A stretch of DNA of 64,000 bases from SCUB01 sp041918675 (GTDB lineage: Bacteria; Pseudomonadota; Alphaproteobacteria; Rhizobiales; Xanthobacteraceae). Position numbers and translations under genes: made by a program. The notes below the pieces were generated by a model. The model did no database searches and had not been told where the DNA came from. It worked only from the letters and a program-made list of their open reading frames with translations. The DNA is taken from NCBI GenBank assembly GCA_041918675.1, contig JAYRVF010000009.1, positions 62,001 to 126,000 of the forward strand. The letters run 5' to 3'. Shown piece by piece: positions 1 to 9,313 of this stretch. Positions within the stretch are counted from its first letter, which is position 1; each line of letters opens with the position of its first letter.

Positions 1-268
1 GCAGGACCTGCACCGCGACCGTTTGCGATTGGTGCTTGTCGAGGTTGAAGGTGACGCTGAAGCCGTCGGCGATCGGGATCTTCAGGTTGCACGGCGTCCG
101 GCACGCCTGGCCAGTCGAGGTCCGCGCTTCCGCGCCGCTCGGCTTTGACTCCAGTCGGAGGATTCCTTCGACCGGTGCCGGCTTGAATACGTCCAGGCCA
201 GGCATCGATAGCGATCCACATCCGGCGAGACCGACGCCGGCAATGGCAACCATCACGATGCGACGCAT
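1..268 (-). CDS. Truncated gene for a small exported lipoprotein
   Basis: Reading leftwards from ATG at 268, an open frame runs off the left edge of the window with 89 residues visible. The N-terminus is a lipoprotein signal peptide ending in a lipobox (Leu-Ala-Gly-Cys, Cys at residue 17), so the mature protein should be lipid-anchored. Residues around 40-75 (ILRLESKPSGAEA, a TGQACRTPC stretch, then a beta-rich segment) look like a PEGA-type surface domain, in which short beta repeats carry the Pro-Ser-Gly-Ala turn. This family assignment is inference from a short segment. The function is unknown. The 169 bases up to gph contain an inverted repeat (CGCCAA at 409-414 and TTGGCG at 428-433) that could belong to its promoter region. 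Confidence 0.72.
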   Translation of the reverse strand, partial: MRRIVMVAIAGVGLAGCGSLSMPGLDVFKPAPVEGILRLESKPSGAEARTSTGQACRTPCNLKIPIADGFSVTFNLDKHQSQTVAVQVL

Positions 269-437
269 GATTTCGATCCACAACGATGCGGCGGTTCGCC
301 GCAGTCCCCAAGCGACCTTAAGGATGACGGGAATTTCGCGCAACAGCATTGGAAACAAAAGGTTAATTTCGCCAATTTCCGTGGCCCGGGAGGCACACGA
401 AGAATCCACGCCAACAATTTGCGAATATTGGCGAATT

Positions 438-1121
438 CTAATTATTCGGCTTATTCATCAATGTGTTAACGGCCGCCTCCAATTCGCTCATGTGGCTGAT
501 CACCCGATCGGGTGAGAGCTTGGCGATGGGGGTATCCGTATAGCCGAATGTAACCCCGACGATCGGCACGCGCGCGCCGCGCGCCGCGCCGACATCGGCG
601 GCGGAGTCGCCCACCATGATCGCCCGCGCCGGATCGCCGCCCGCCTTGGCGATTGTTTGGAGCAGCGAATGCGGGTCGGGCTTGGCCTTGCCGAACGTGT
701 CGCCTCCGCAGATCGCCGCGAAGCGGCTCCGCAGCGAAAGCTCCTCAAGCAGCCGCACCGACAGCCATTCCAGCTTGTTGGTGCAGACGGCGAAGGCGTA
801 GCCCCGGTCGGCGAGCGCGTCGAGCGCGGTTTCGAGCCCGTCGAACGGGCGGGAGTGGACCGCGATATTGCGCGCGTAATGGTCGATGAAGTCGGCCAGC
901 ATGCGCTTCATGTCGGCTTCGCCGGGCTTGCGGTTGTCGATCGCCAGGCCTCGTTCCAGCAGCACGCGGGCGCCGCCGCCGATCATGGCGCGGGCCGATT
1001 CCAGCGGCACAGGAGGCAAGCCCTCGCGGCCGAGTATGACGTTCAGCGTCGCGATCAGGTCCGGCGCGGTATCGATGAGGGTGCCGTCGAGATCGAACAC
1101 GACGAGGGGCGGATTGGACAT
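438..1121 (-). CDS. gph: Phosphoglycolate phosphatase, HAD superfamily
   Basis: This 227-residue protein should hydrolyse 2-phosphoglycolate, made by Rubisco oxygenation or DNA repair, to glycolate in the cytoplasm. The N-terminal HAD motif I is VVFDLDGTLID, with nucleophile Asp10 and general acid Asp12. Motif II lies near AVCTNK (Thr). The C-terminal motif IV is MVGDSAADV, followed by VGVTFGYT, which is typical of the Gph/PGP subgroup. The length matches the family. It is divergent from rpiA across 174 bases; both enzymes act next to the pentose-phosphate or Calvin pathways, but shared regulation is only inference. Related HAD phosphatases, such as pyrophosphatase PpaX, are an alternative specificity. 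Confidence 0.85.
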   Translation of the reverse strand: MSNPPLVVFDLDGTLIDTAPDLIATLNVILGREGLPPVPLESARAMIGGGARVLLERGLAIDNRKPGEADMKRMLADFIDHYARNIAVHSRPFDGLETALDALADRGYAFAVCTNKLEWLSVRLLEELSLRSRFAAICGGDTFGKAKPDPHSLLQTIAKAGGDPARAIMVGDSAADVGAARGARVPIVGVTFGYTDTPIAKLSPDRVISHMSELEAAVNTLMNKPNN

Positions 1122-1295
1122 GGCGGATCGCTAGCCGGACCGGCTCGCGCGCGCAAGCCCGTTAACGTGGTCCGGATAATTCGGTCTCCGGCCGCGCGGG
1201 GAGGCTGTCAATTCGCCATGAACGGGGCTATTCAAACGCCCGGGCGATCGCGGGACCGATCATCGGCCGCGTGGGGCCCGCTGGGTCGATGCCAG

Positions 1296-2006
1296 ATGGA
1301 TGCGGGTGAATTGAAGCGACGGGCCGCCGCGCGCGCGGTCGAGGAGATTTCCGGCGGCATGCGTGTCGGTCTCGGCACGGGATCGACCGCGCGGATTTTC
1401 GTCGAGCTTCTCGGCGAGCGCGTCAGGGCCGGCCTCGACATCATCGCGGTGCCGACCTCGGAGGCCACCCGCGCCGACGCCGAGCGATGCGGGATCAAAC
1501 TGACCACGCTCGACGAGCTCGCGCGCCTCGACGTGACGGTCGACGGCGCCGACGAGATCGATCCCCGCCTCGATCTGATCAAGGGCGGCGGCGGGGCGCT
1601 GCTCAGGGAAAAGATCGTCGCGGCCGCGTCCGACCGCATGATCGTCATCGCCGACGAGTCGAAATGGGTCGAGACGCTCGGCAGGTTTCCCCTGCCCATC
1701 GAGGTCGTTCCGTTCGCGCTGGCGGCGACGCGCGCCGCGATCACGGCGGCGATCACCGCGTCCGGCGCGGCCGGTCCGCTGGCCCCGCGCACCACCGCCG
1801 ACGGCCATTCTTTCGTCACCGATGGCGGCCACTGGATCATCGATGCCCGTCTCGGTCGCATTCCCGACGCGGCGAGGCTGGCCGCCGCTCTTTCCGCCAT
1901 TCCCGGCGTGGTCGAGCATGGCCTTTTCCTCGGCATGGCGACGATGGCCATTCTGGCGGGAAAGGATGGAATTCGCATCGTCGAGCGGCCGGGCGGCCGC
2001 GCATAA
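1296..2006 (+). CDS. rpiA: Ribose-5-phosphate isomerase A
   Basis: It interconverts ribose 5-phosphate and ribulose 5-phosphate in the cytoplasm. Family motifs are complete: GLGTGSTA (phosphate loop), TVDGADEID with the two active-site aspartates, and KGGGGALLREK with the catalytic lysine and glutamate. The frame stays open far upstream, but the start at ATG 1296 gives 236 residues, close to the usual length of about 230, and residues before it have no family resemblance. The downstream DUF2059 gene starts 13 bases after the stop, and its ribosome-binding site overlaps the rpiA stop codon, so the two are probably cotranscribed. Confidence 0.93.
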   Translation: MDAGELKRRAAARAVEEISGGMRVGLGTGSTARIFVELLGERVRAGLDIIAVPTSEATRADAERCGIKLTTLDELARLDVTVDGADEIDPRLDLIKGGGGALLREKIVAAASDRMIVIADESKWVETLGRFPLPIEVVPFALAATRAAITAAITASGAAGPLAPRTTADGHSFVTDGGHWIIDARLGRIPDAARLAAALSAIPGVVEHGLFLGMATMAILAGKDGIRIVERPGGRA

Positions 2007-2018
2007 GGAGATTTGCCA

Positions 2019-2525
2019 ATGAACAGGACCCTCACGCTTTCGCTCGCCGCGGCTCTCGTCGCCGGCCTGTCGTTTTCGGCCGGCTACGCGCAGAAGGCGG
2101 CCGAGCCGTCGGCGGCCGCGCTCGCGGCGTCGAAGGAGATCATGGCGATCAAGAAATCGGAGCTGATCTACAAGGGCGTCACCCTCACGCTGCTGACGCG
2201 GGCGAAGGACACGCTGTTGCAGTCCAACGTCACCCTCGGCAAGGACCTCAATGAGGTGATCGGCACGCTGGCGCCGAAATTCGCGCCGCGCGAAAAGGAA
2301 GTCGCCGACCAGTTCGTCAAGGACTACGCGTCGGCGTTCACCGACCAGGAGCTCAAGGAAATTCTCGCGTTCTATTCCTCGCCCCCGGGGCGCAAGCTCG
2401 TCGAGCAGGAACCCAAGATCATCGACGGCGCGATGGGATTCCTCGGGCAGTGGGCCGAGCGCATGTCGCTTGAAATGATCGACGCCATCCGCGTCGAGAT
2501 GAAGAAGCGCGGCAAGGACGTCTGA
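2019..2525 (+). CDS. Exported DUF2059 protein
   Basis: A 168-residue periplasmic protein with a clear signal peptide (MNRTLTLSLAAALVAGLSF, probable cleavage after Gly-Tyr-Ala-Gln). The mature part is helical and carries the DUF2059 signature: FTDQELKEILAFYSSPPGRKL followed by a conserved PKI segment. The family is widespread in Proteobacteria and has no settled function. ATG 2019 is preferred over an in-frame TTG at 2013 because AAGGAG at 2005-2010 sits eight bases upstream of it. The gene is coupled to rpiA and converges on the patatin gene 18 bases away, with no recognisable terminator in the gap. Confidence 0.85.
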   Translation: MNRTLTLSLAAALVAGLSFSAGYAQKAAEPSAAALAASKEIMAIKKSELIYKGVTLTLLTRAKDTLLQSNVTLGKDLNEVIGTLAPKFAPREKEVADQFVKDYASAFTDQELKEILAFYSSPPGRKLVEQEPKIIDGAMGFLGQWAERMSLEMIDAIRVEMKKRGKDV

Positions 2526-2543
2526 TCGGTCCGGCCGCGGCGC

Positions 2544-3608
2544 TCAATCGGCCGCGGGATCGGGGCCGACGCCGGGCACCTCGTTCGCCGTCGGCGCGAG
2601 CAACGCGACGGCTTCCTCGATCGAATCCATCGTGCGCGCGGCGGCCACTTCGCCGCGCTCGATCGCCTCGCCGGCGCGATGAAAATCGAACCAGCCGATC
2701 TGGGAGACGCGCGGCGAGATCAGCACGTCGGGCGGATCGCCGGCAAGGCGCGCCCGCGTGATGCGGTCCTGCATGATGTTGAACGCTTCCGCCATGACGG
2801 TGGAGATGCCGGGCCGGCCGGGATCGCCGAAGAACTCGCGCCGGATCGCGGATTCGGCCGAGAACAGCCCGCGCAGGCGGGGTTTGGCGCGCGGCTGATC
2901 GGCGGGCGCATCGTCCCGGGGATGGCCGCCATGCGCGGCGATCGTCGCGCCATGGCCGAAGGCTTCGGTGCTCACATTCACCGCGATCACGATTTCCGCG
3001 CCGAGCGCGCGGGCGGCCGAGACCGGCACCGGGTTGACGAGCGCGCCATCGACGAGCCAGCGGTCGCCGATCGCGATCGGCGCGAAGATGCCCGGCAGCG
3101 CGTAGGAGGCGCGCACCGCGTCGACGATGCGTCCGCGCGTCAGCCACACCTCGTGGCCGGTGCTCACCTCGGTCGCGATCGCCGCGAATTTCACCCGCTG
3201 CTCCTCGACGAGCGCGCGCCCGATCGTGGCGTCGAGTTCGTTCGCGAGCCGTTGTCCGCCGATCAGGCCCGAGCCGCCGAGGCTGATGTCGAGATAGCTG
3301 AAGATGTTGCGCGGCTTGAGCCCGCGCGCCCAGGCCTCGAACGCGTCGAGATGGCCAGTGATCAGGCAGGCGCCGACGACGGCGCCGATCGAGGTGCCGA
3401 CGACGACATCCGGCGCGATCCCGCGCGCCATCAGCGCGCGCGCGACCCCGATATGGGCGAAGCCCCGCGCCGCCCCGCCGCCGAGGGCAAGTCCGATCAC
3501 GGGTTTGCGCCGAGGGGAGGTCGGTTTGCGTGCCACGTCGGTAAGGTCCGTGCGACGTCGAATAATGCGATCCAGCAATGGATAATCCCGCTCGGTCGCG
3601 GGCCCCAT
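2544..3608 (-). CDS. Patatin-like phospholipase, RssA/NTE type
   Basis: A 354-residue Ser-Asp dyad hydrolase expected to cleave acyl chains from phospholipids or lysophospholipids. The patatin signatures are all visible: oxyanion loop GGGAARG (residues 43-49), nucleophile elbow GTSIG with Ser73, and DGALVNPVPV with catalytic Asp187. The start at ATG 3608 is preferred; the frame continues 46 codons further upstream without family character. There is no signal peptide, so it is probably cytoplasmic or peripheral on the inner membrane. The C-terminal third (residues 200-354) is typical of alphaproteobacterial RssA-like proteins. The physiological substrate cannot be read from the sequence. Confidence 0.87.
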   Translation of the reverse strand: MGPATERDYPLLDRIIRRRTDLTDVARKPTSPRRKPVIGLALGGGAARGFAHIGVARALMARGIAPDVVVGTSIGAVVGACLITGHLDAFEAWARGLKPRNIFSYLDISLGGSGLIGGQRLANELDATIGRALVEEQRVKFAAIATEVSTGHEVWLTRGRIVDAVRASYALPGIFAPIAIGDRWLVDGALVNPVPVSAARALGAEIVIAVNVSTEAFGHGATIAAHGGHPRDDAPADQPRAKPRLRGLFSAESAIRREFFGDPGRPGISTVMAEAFNIMQDRITRARLAGDPPDVLISPRVSQIGWFDFHRAGEAIERGEVAAARTMDSIEEAVALLAPTANEVPGVGPDPAAD

Positions 3609-3757
3609 GACCTTCGCGAATAAGGCCCGACTCTTGCGAAGGCGGGTAAGGATTGCTCTGGAATTATGACAAATTTGCCGTCCATGGTCCGGCCGGCCGC
3701 CCGGGGGGCGCGCCAAGAGGCTTGAATTCCTCGCGTTTACGCGCAAAACGGACGATC

Positions 3758-4810
3758 ATGAACGTAGGATTTCTCCGCACGGTCGGATCATCACGGCGGC
3801 GCGCGGGCGCGCGGCGGCGGATTCTGGCGGCGGGAATCGCGGGCGCGCTTCTCTTCGCGGCGACCGACGCGGGCGCCCAGATCTTCGGCGAGCGTCCCCC
3901 GCCGGTGCCTCCGACCAGCGTGCCCAATGTCCTGACCGGTCCGGCCATCAATCTTGCCCCGCCATCCGGGCCGGCCGCCCAGCCCGACCTGCCGCCGCCG
4001 AGTCTTGCCGCGCCCGCGGCGATCGCGCCGGCCGCGCCGCTCGTTCCGTCCGGGCAGGCGGTGCTCGCGCTCAACGCGCGCTTCGGCAAGGACATGCCCG
4101 CCGTCAGCGGCGGCCTGATCTGGCGCGTCTATGCCGACCGGCCGGACGCCGCCGGCGCGTTCAAGCTGATCAAGGAGGATCGCGGCGCGACGCCGAACAT
4201 CGTGCTGCAACCGGGCACCTATATCGTGCACGCCAGTCTCGGCCTGGTGAGTTCGGTGCGCACGGTCGTGGTCAGGCAGGAGACCTTGCGCGAAACCTTC
4301 GAACTGCCCGCCGGCGGGCTGCGCATCGAGGGCCGCGTCGGCGCGAGCAAGATCCCGCAGGGCCAGATCACCTTCGACGTCTACAAGGGCAGTCAGTTCG
4401 AGACGGCCGAGCGCGCGCCGATCGTCCAGGCCGCCGTCGCCACCGACATCGTCCTGCTGCCGGAGGGCATCTATTACATCATCTCCAATTACGGCGACGC
4501 CAATTCCGTCGTGCGCTCCGACATGCGCGTGCACGCTGGCAAGCTCACCGACGTGACGGTGCAGCATCGCGCCGCCGCGATCACCTTCAAGCTGGTCGGC
4601 GACAAGGGCGGCGAGGCGCTGGCTAACACGTCATGGACGGTGATCACGCCTGCCGGCGACGTCATCAAGGAAGCGACCGGCGCCTTCCCGCGCGTGGTGC
4701 TGGCGGAGGGGGAATACCGCGCCATCGCCCGCAACGAGGGCAAGGTGTTCGAGCGCGCCTTCAAGGTGCTCAACGGCGTCGACGGCGAGATCGAGGTCGT
4801 CGCGCAATAA
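3758..4810 (+). CDS. Exported proline-rich protein of unknown function
   Basis: A 350-residue protein with an Arg-rich N-region and a hydrophobic segment (residues about 22-40) ending at Asp-Ala-Gly-Ala-Gln, so it is probably secreted to the periplasm. Residues 41-105 are Pro/Ala-rich and likely a flexible linker. The rest is beta-rich with repeated segments of similar pattern (a LQPGTY, LLPEGIYY or LAEGEYRA motif about every 90 residues), which suggests several immunoglobulin- or carboxypeptidase-regulatory-like domains. I recognise it only as a conserved hypothetical type in this lineage. A near-perfect inverted repeat at 4823-4846 follows the stop but has no T-run, so it is a weak terminator candidate. 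Confidence 0.75.
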   Translation: MNVGFLRTVGSSRRRAGARRRILAAGIAGALLFAATDAGAQIFGERPPPVPPTSVPNVLTGPAINLAPPSGPAAQPDLPPPSLAAPAAIAPAAPLVPSGQAVLALNARFGKDMPAVSGGLIWRVYADRPDAAGAFKLIKEDRGATPNIVLQPGTYIVHASLGLVSSVRTVVVRQETLRETFELPAGGLRIEGRVGASKIPQGQITFDVYKGSQFETAERAPIVQAAVATDIVLLPEGIYYIISNYGDANSVVRSDMRVHAGKLTDVTVQHRAAAITFKLVGDKGGEALANTSWTVITPAGDVIKEATGAFPRVVLAEGEYRAIARNEGKVFERAFKVLNGVDGEIEVVAQ

Positions 4811-4952
4811 AGCGGTGGAATTGATCGGCTGGCGCGCCGGCCGATCGCGGGAAAGCTTGATGACCGGTTCCGCGTCAAGCATGCTGGGCCGATGGAGCAA
4901 GTCCCGCGAGGCTGGAAACCACTTTTCGCGACGGGGATTTGCGCAACGCTCG

Positions 4953-4980
4953 GAATCTGGTGCATTGAATCTGGTGCATT
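4953..4980. repeat. Perfect tandem duplication of a 14-bp unit
   Basis: The unit GAATCTGGTGCATT occurs twice head to tail at 4953-4966 and 4967-4980, upstream of the cytochrome gene. Exact duplication suggests replication slippage or paired protein-binding sites; only the repeat itself is observed. Confidence 0.9.
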
Positions 4981-5053
4981 GCCTTGGACGGGACGATATC
5001 GTCTCGTGGGGCGAATGCTCGGAAGGCGCCGGGGCCGGCGCGAGGAAATCGAC

Positions 5054-5395
5054 ATGTTTCGCGGGTGGATGATGCGCAAACGGATGAAATCGGGATTGAC
5101 GGCCTGCCTCCTCGTGGTCGCGCTCGCCGCGCTCGCCGGACAGGCGCGGGCGGGCGCCGACAACGGCGCGCGGCTGGCGCAGCGCTGGTGCGCGAGCTGT
5201 CATGTCGTCGGCACCGAACAGAAGCGCGCCAATACCGACGCGCCGCCGTTTTCCTCGATCGCGACGCGCGAGAACTATTCCGGCGCGCTGATCGCGCTTT
5301 ATCTGCTGACGCCGCATCCGCGCATGCCCGACATGAACCTGACGCGCGCTGAAGCCGCCGATCTCGCCGCCTATATCGCGACCCAGAAGCCCTGA
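5054..5395 (+). CDS. Small periplasmic c-type cytochrome
   Basis: A 113-residue electron carrier. Residues 1-33 form a signal peptide ending Ala-Arg-Ala. The haem-binding motif is CASCH (Cys46, Cys49, His50), and the likely axial Met lies in HPRMPDMNLT near the C-terminus. This is a class I monohaem cytochrome of minimal size. The start at ATG 5054 has GAGG at 5042-5045 at good spacing; upstream codons in the frame look noncoding. It converges on the nitroreductase gene 17 bases away. The redox partner is not evident from neighbours. Confidence 0.86.
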   Translation: MFRGWMMRKRMKSGLTACLLVVALAALAGQARAGADNGARLAQRWCASCHVVGTEQKRANTDAPPFSSIATRENYSGALIALYLLTPHPRMPDMNLTRAEAADLAAYIATQKP

Positions 5396-5412
5396 TCGGG
5401 GATCGGCGCGGT

Positions 5413-5979
5413 CTATCCGAAGCGCGTGACGATGTCGGCGAGCACCGGACGCGGTCGATCCTCGGCCGCGCGCGCGGCGCGCCCGATATTGACGAAGCCG
5501 GCGATCTTTTCCTCCGCCGCGACGCCGAGGGCATCGAGCGTGGCGCGGTCGTAGCTCACCCAATCGGTCAGCCAGCAGGCGGCGTATCCGGTCGCGTGCG
5601 CGGCGACGACGAGCGCCATCGCGCTCGCGCCGGCGGAGAGCACCTGTTCCCATTCCGAGATCTTGGGGTGCGGCGCGGCGCGGCTCACCACCGCGATCAC
5701 AAGCGGCGCCTGGGCGAAACGCTTGCCGGCGTCGCCGGCCTGCTCGTCGGTCGCGGCGGGGAATTTCGCCTTGAATCCCTTCTCGACGATGAGCGAGGCC
5801 TTGCGCAGACCCTCGCCCTCGAAAACGATGAAGCGCCACGGCGCGAGCTTGCCGTGATCGGGAACGCGCGAGGCGATCGTCAGCAACGCGTCGATCTCGG
5901 CCGGCGTGGGGCCGGGACCCGTCATCTCCATCGGCTTGACGGAACGGCGGGTTCTCAACAGTTCAAGCGCGTCGGGCAT
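5413..5979 (-). CDS. Nitroreductase family FMN oxidoreductase, YdjA-like
   Basis: A 188-residue cytoplasmic flavoprotein that should reduce nitro or quinone compounds with NAD(P)H. The N-terminal LLRTRRSVKPM is the FMN phosphate-binding RRS motif. SRVPDHGKLAPWRFIVF contains the YdjA-type HGxLxPWR signature, and NIGRAA near the C-terminus is the conserved FMN loop. The length fits the compact YdjA subgroup. It lies 31 bases downstream of thrS on the same strand, so read-through from thrS is likely. The natural substrate is unknown. Confidence 0.85.
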   Translation of the reverse strand: MPDALELLRTRRSVKPMEMTGPGPTPAEIDALLTIASRVPDHGKLAPWRFIVFEGEGLRKASLIVEKGFKAKFPAATDEQAGDAGKRFAQAPLVIAVVSRAAPHPKISEWEQVLSAGASAMALVVAAHATGYAACWLTDWVSYDRATLDALGVAAEEKIAGFVNIGRAARAAEDRPRPVLADIVTRFG

Positions 5980-6010
5980 CGATCGGCGTCTCTCCGGTTT
6001 TCAGCGTGAA

Positions 6011-7996
6011 TTATGATTCGGCCAGCGCGCGGCGCAAATCGGGCGCGACCGCCTCCTCGGCGAGCGCGGCGAGCGCGGCGTCGAGCGGCAGCACGCTCTG
6101 GCCTTCCTTGCCCAGGCGGCGCACGGAAACCGCGCGGGTCTCGGCCTCCTTCTTGCCGACCACGAGCAGCGCGGGAACCTTGGCCAGCGAATGCTCGCGC
6201 ACCTTGTAGTTGATCTTCTCGTTGCGAAGGTCCGTCTCCACGCGCAGGCCCGCGCGCGCGGCCAGCCGCGTCACCTCGCGCGCGTAATCGTCGGCGTCCG
6301 AGGTGATGGTGGCGATCACCGCCTGCACAGGGGCGAGCCACAGCGGGAAGTGGCCGGCGTGGTTCTCGATCAGGATGCCGAGGAAGCGTTCGAGCGAGCC
6401 GAAGATGGCGCGGTGGATCATCACCGGCGTCTTCTTCGATCCGTCGGCGTCGATATAGAACGCGCCGAAGCGGCCCGGCAAATTGAAGTCGACCTGCGTG
6501 GTGCCGCATTGCCAGTCGCGGCCGATGGCGTCGCGCAGCACGTATTCGAATTTCGGGCCGTAGAACGCGCCTTCGCCGGGATTGACGCCGGTCTTGATGC
6601 GTCCGCCGGAGGTCGCCGCGATCTCGTCCAGCACGCGGCTCATCGCCGCCTCGGCGCGGTCCCACAGCGCGTCCTCGCCGACGCGCTTGTCGGGCCGAGT
6701 GGAGAGCTTGACCACGATCTCCTCGAAGCCGAAGTCGCGGTAGATCGAGAGAATGAGATCGTTGATGGCGAGGCACTCCTCGGCGATCTGATCCTCGGTG
6801 CAGAACACATGCGCGTCGTCCTGCGTGAACGCGCGCACGCGCAAAAGCCCGTGCAGCGCGCCGGAGGGCTCGTAGCGATGCACGAGGCCGAATTCGGCGA
6901 CGCGGTAGGGCAGTTCGCGGTACGAGCGAAGGCCGTGCTTGTAGATTTGCACATGGCCGGGGCAGTTCATCGGCTTGACCGCGAACCAGCGCTTGTCCTC
7001 GGCCTCGTCGCCGGCCGACTGCGCGCCGAACATGTTCTCGCGATACCATTCCCAGTGGCCGGACGTCTCCCACAAAGACTTGTCGAGCAGTTGCGGCGCG
7101 TTGACTTCCATGTAGCCGGCCGCGTTCTGGCGCCGCCGCATATAGGCGATCAGGTTCTGGAACAGCGTCCAGCCCTTGGGGTGCCAGAATACGACGCCGG
7201 GGCCTTCCTCCTGGAAGTGGAAGAGATCGAGCTCGCGGCCGAGCTTGCGGTGGTCGCGCTTCTCGGCCTCCTCGATTTGCTTGAGATAGGCGTCGAGCTC
7301 TTCCTGCTTGGCGAAGGCGGTGCCGTAGATGCGGGTGAGCATCGGGTTGTTGGAATCGCCGCGCCAATAGGCGCCCGCGACCTTCATCAGCTTGAAGGCG
7401 GTACCGACCTTGCCGGTGGAGGGCATATGCGGGCCGCGGCAGAGGTCGAACCATTCGCCCTGGCGGTAGATCTTGATCGGCTCGTCGCCGGGAATGGCGT
7501 CGATCAGCTCCACCTTGAAGGCCTCGCCCATGGCGCCGAAAACGCGCTTGGCTTCCTCGCGCGGCAGCACTTCCTTGGTGAGCTGGCGATCCTTGGCGAT
7601 GATCTCGCGCATCTTCTTCTCGATGACCGGCAGGTCCTCGAGCGTGAAGGGCTGGTCGCGGAAAAAGTCGTAATAGAAGCCGTGCTCGATCACCGGGCCG
7701 ATGGTGACCTGAGTGCCGGGCCACAGCGCCTGCACCGCCTCGGCCAGCACATGGGCGCAATCGTGCCGGATAAGTCCCAGCGCGCGCGGGTCCTCGCGGG
7801 AGATGAATTCGATTCTGGCGTCGCGCGCGATCGGATCGTCGAGGTCGACCAACTCGCCGTCGAGCGCCATCGCCACGGTGCGCTTGGCGAGCGAGGGCGA
7901 GATGCCCTTGGCGATGTCGAAGCCGGTGATGCCTTGGGGAAATTCGCGGCGGGCGCCGTCGGGGAAGGTCACATGGACCTGGGTCGGACCGACCAT
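6011..7996 (-). CDS. thrS: Threonyl-tRNA synthetase
   Basis: A 661-residue class II aminoacyl-tRNA synthetase that charges tRNA-Thr in the cytoplasm. Domains in order are a TGS domain (about 1-65), the editing domain with HDCAH as the HxxxH site (from about residue 80), the catalytic core with MNCPGH (zinc Cys) and DWQCGTTQVDF, and a C-terminal anticodon-binding domain. The length is normal. Its start at 7996 is divergent from the MFS gene across 153 bases. No T-box or operator is evident in that spacer. Confidence 0.96.
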   Translation of the reverse strand: MVGPTQVHVTFPDGARREFPQGITGFDIAKGISPSLAKRTVAMALDGELVDLDDPIARDARIEFISREDPRALGLIRHDCAHVLAEAVQALWPGTQVTIGPVIEHGFYYDFFRDQPFTLEDLPVIEKKMREIIAKDRQLTKEVLPREEAKRVFGAMGEAFKVELIDAIPGDEPIKIYRQGEWFDLCRGPHMPSTGKVGTAFKLMKVAGAYWRGDSNNPMLTRIYGTAFAKQEELDAYLKQIEEAEKRDHRKLGRELDLFHFQEEGPGVVFWHPKGWTLFQNLIAYMRRRQNAAGYMEVNAPQLLDKSLWETSGHWEWYRENMFGAQSAGDEAEDKRWFAVKPMNCPGHVQIYKHGLRSYRELPYRVAEFGLVHRYEPSGALHGLLRVRAFTQDDAHVFCTEDQIAEECLAINDLILSIYRDFGFEEIVVKLSTRPDKRVGEDALWDRAEAAMSRVLDEIAATSGGRIKTGVNPGEGAFYGPKFEYVLRDAIGRDWQCGTTQVDFNLPGRFGAFYIDADGSKKTPVMIHRAIFGSLERFLGILIENHAGHFPLWLAPVQAVIATITSDADDYAREVTRLAARAGLRVETDLRNEKINYKVREHSLAKVPALLVVGKKEAETRAVSVRRLGKEGQSVLPLDAALAALAEEAVAPDLRRALAES

Positions 7997-8149
7997 GCTA
8001 TGCTCCTGTTGCTCACTCGCTGCCTACGAACGCAGGTAAGCGCGGAAACTCCATACACGACCGAATGGGGTTGGCAAGAGGCGGCGGCGCATGCGTGGCG
8101 GGCGGCGGCGCCGATTTCGCGAGCCGGCCCGGTACGTTATGAGTAAGGC

Positions 8150-9313
8150 ATGACCAACCCTCCCGCGCTCGTGGCGATGCTGCTCGGCAACTTCGTCGTC
8201 GGCGTGAGCGTGCTCGGCCCGGCCGGCATGATCACCGAGCTCGCGCGGGGTCTCGACGTCTCCATCCAGACGGCGGGCCTGTTGGTGACGTTCGGCGCGG
8301 CGGTGCTGTGCGTGGGCTCGCCGCTCCTGGTCTGGCGCACGAGCAGGATGGATCGCCGCGTGATGTTGGGCGGGACGATCGCCGTGCTCGCGGTCGGGCA
8401 TTTCGCCTCGGCGCTCGCGCCTTCCTATGGCGTGCTGCTGGCGCTGCGCCTGGCGATGCTCGCGGTCGCCGCGATCTTCACGCCGCAGGCCGCCAGCACC
8501 GTGGCGTTGATGATACCGGAGCGCGAGCGCTCCGGGGCGATCTCATTCGTATTCCTCGGCTGGTCGAGTTCGGTCGCGCTCGGCCTGCCGCTGGTGGCGG
8601 CCTCGACGGCGCAATGGGGTTGGCGCGGCACCTATGTCGTCGTCGGGCTGATCGCGACGGTCGCCGGCCTGTTGCTGTGGACGCGCCTGCCGCGCGGCTT
8701 GAAGGGCCCGCCGGTCGAGTTCGCGACCTGGGTTGCGGTGGCACGCAACAGGCTGGTGCTGCTCCTGTTGTCGATCACCGCGCTGTGGCTCGGCGGGCAA
8801 TTCGTCGTATTCCCTTACGTCGCGCCGCTGCTCGCCGACATGGCCGGCGCGTCGGGACGCGTCGCGGCGTTGTTCTTCGCCATCTACGGCGTCCTCGGCG
8901 TCATCGGCAATCTCGCCGCCACGCGGCTGGTGGGATCGTGGGGGCCTTACGCGACCGCGCGCGTCTTCCTCGTCATCATGATGGCCGGCGCGCTGAGCTG
9001 GCTGTTCGGCGCGGGCAACGTGGTGGCGATGGGACTGGCGATGGGATTGTGGGGCCTCGGATTCGCCGCGTTCAACTCGATGCAGCAGGTGCGCCTGATC
9101 GCGGCCGCGCCGGAACTGGGCAGCGCGTCGGTCGCGCTCAACACCTCGGCGATCTATGTCGGGCAGGGGGTCGGCTCGGCGATCGGCGGCGCGCTCTACG
9201 CGACCGGCGGCCTGGCGACGATCGGATTGGTCGCGACCGCGTTCATGGCGACCGCGCTCGCCGGCCTCATCATCAGCAGGCCGCGCGGCGGCCAATCTCC
9301 TTTCGCCGGATAA
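8150..9313 (+). CDS. MFS drug/sugar efflux transporter, DHA1 type
   Basis: A 387-residue inner-membrane protein with about twelve hydrophobic segments, in the range of the AraJ/PbuE-like DHA1 family. Helix 1 begins almost at the N-terminus (ALVAMLLGNFVVGVSVLGPAG). The loop between helices 2 and 3 has WRTSRMDRRVML in place of the canonical GxxxDRxGRR. Helix 5 carries GLPLVAASTAQWGWRGTYVV, a motif C-like antiporter signature. The ligand is unknown. It has no coregulated partner, since thrS is divergent and 424 noncoding bases follow. The ribosome-binding site is poor (TAAGG very close to ATG), so the start is less certain than the family. Confidence 0.82.
   Translation: MTNPPALVAMLLGNFVVGVSVLGPAGMITELARGLDVSIQTAGLLVTFGAAVLCVGSPLLVWRTSRMDRRVMLGGTIAVLAVGHFASALAPSYGVLLALRLAMLAVAAIFTPQAASTVALMIPERERSGAISFVFLGWSSSVALGLPLVAASTAQWGWRGTYVVVGLIATVAGLLLWTRLPRGLKGPPVEFATWVAVARNRLVLLLLSITALWLGGQFVVFPYVAPLLADMAGASGRVAALFFAIYGVLGVIGNLAATRLVGSWGPYATARVFLVIMMAGALSWLFGAGNVVAMGLAMGLWGLGFAAFNSMQQVRLIAAAPELGSASVALNTSAIYVGQGVGSAIGGALYATGGLATIGLVATAFMATALAGLIISRPRGGQSPFAG

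Noticed and set aside
6191..8146. A 651-residue open frame antisense to thrS
   Set aside because: No recognisable domain, and thrS is certain on the other strand.
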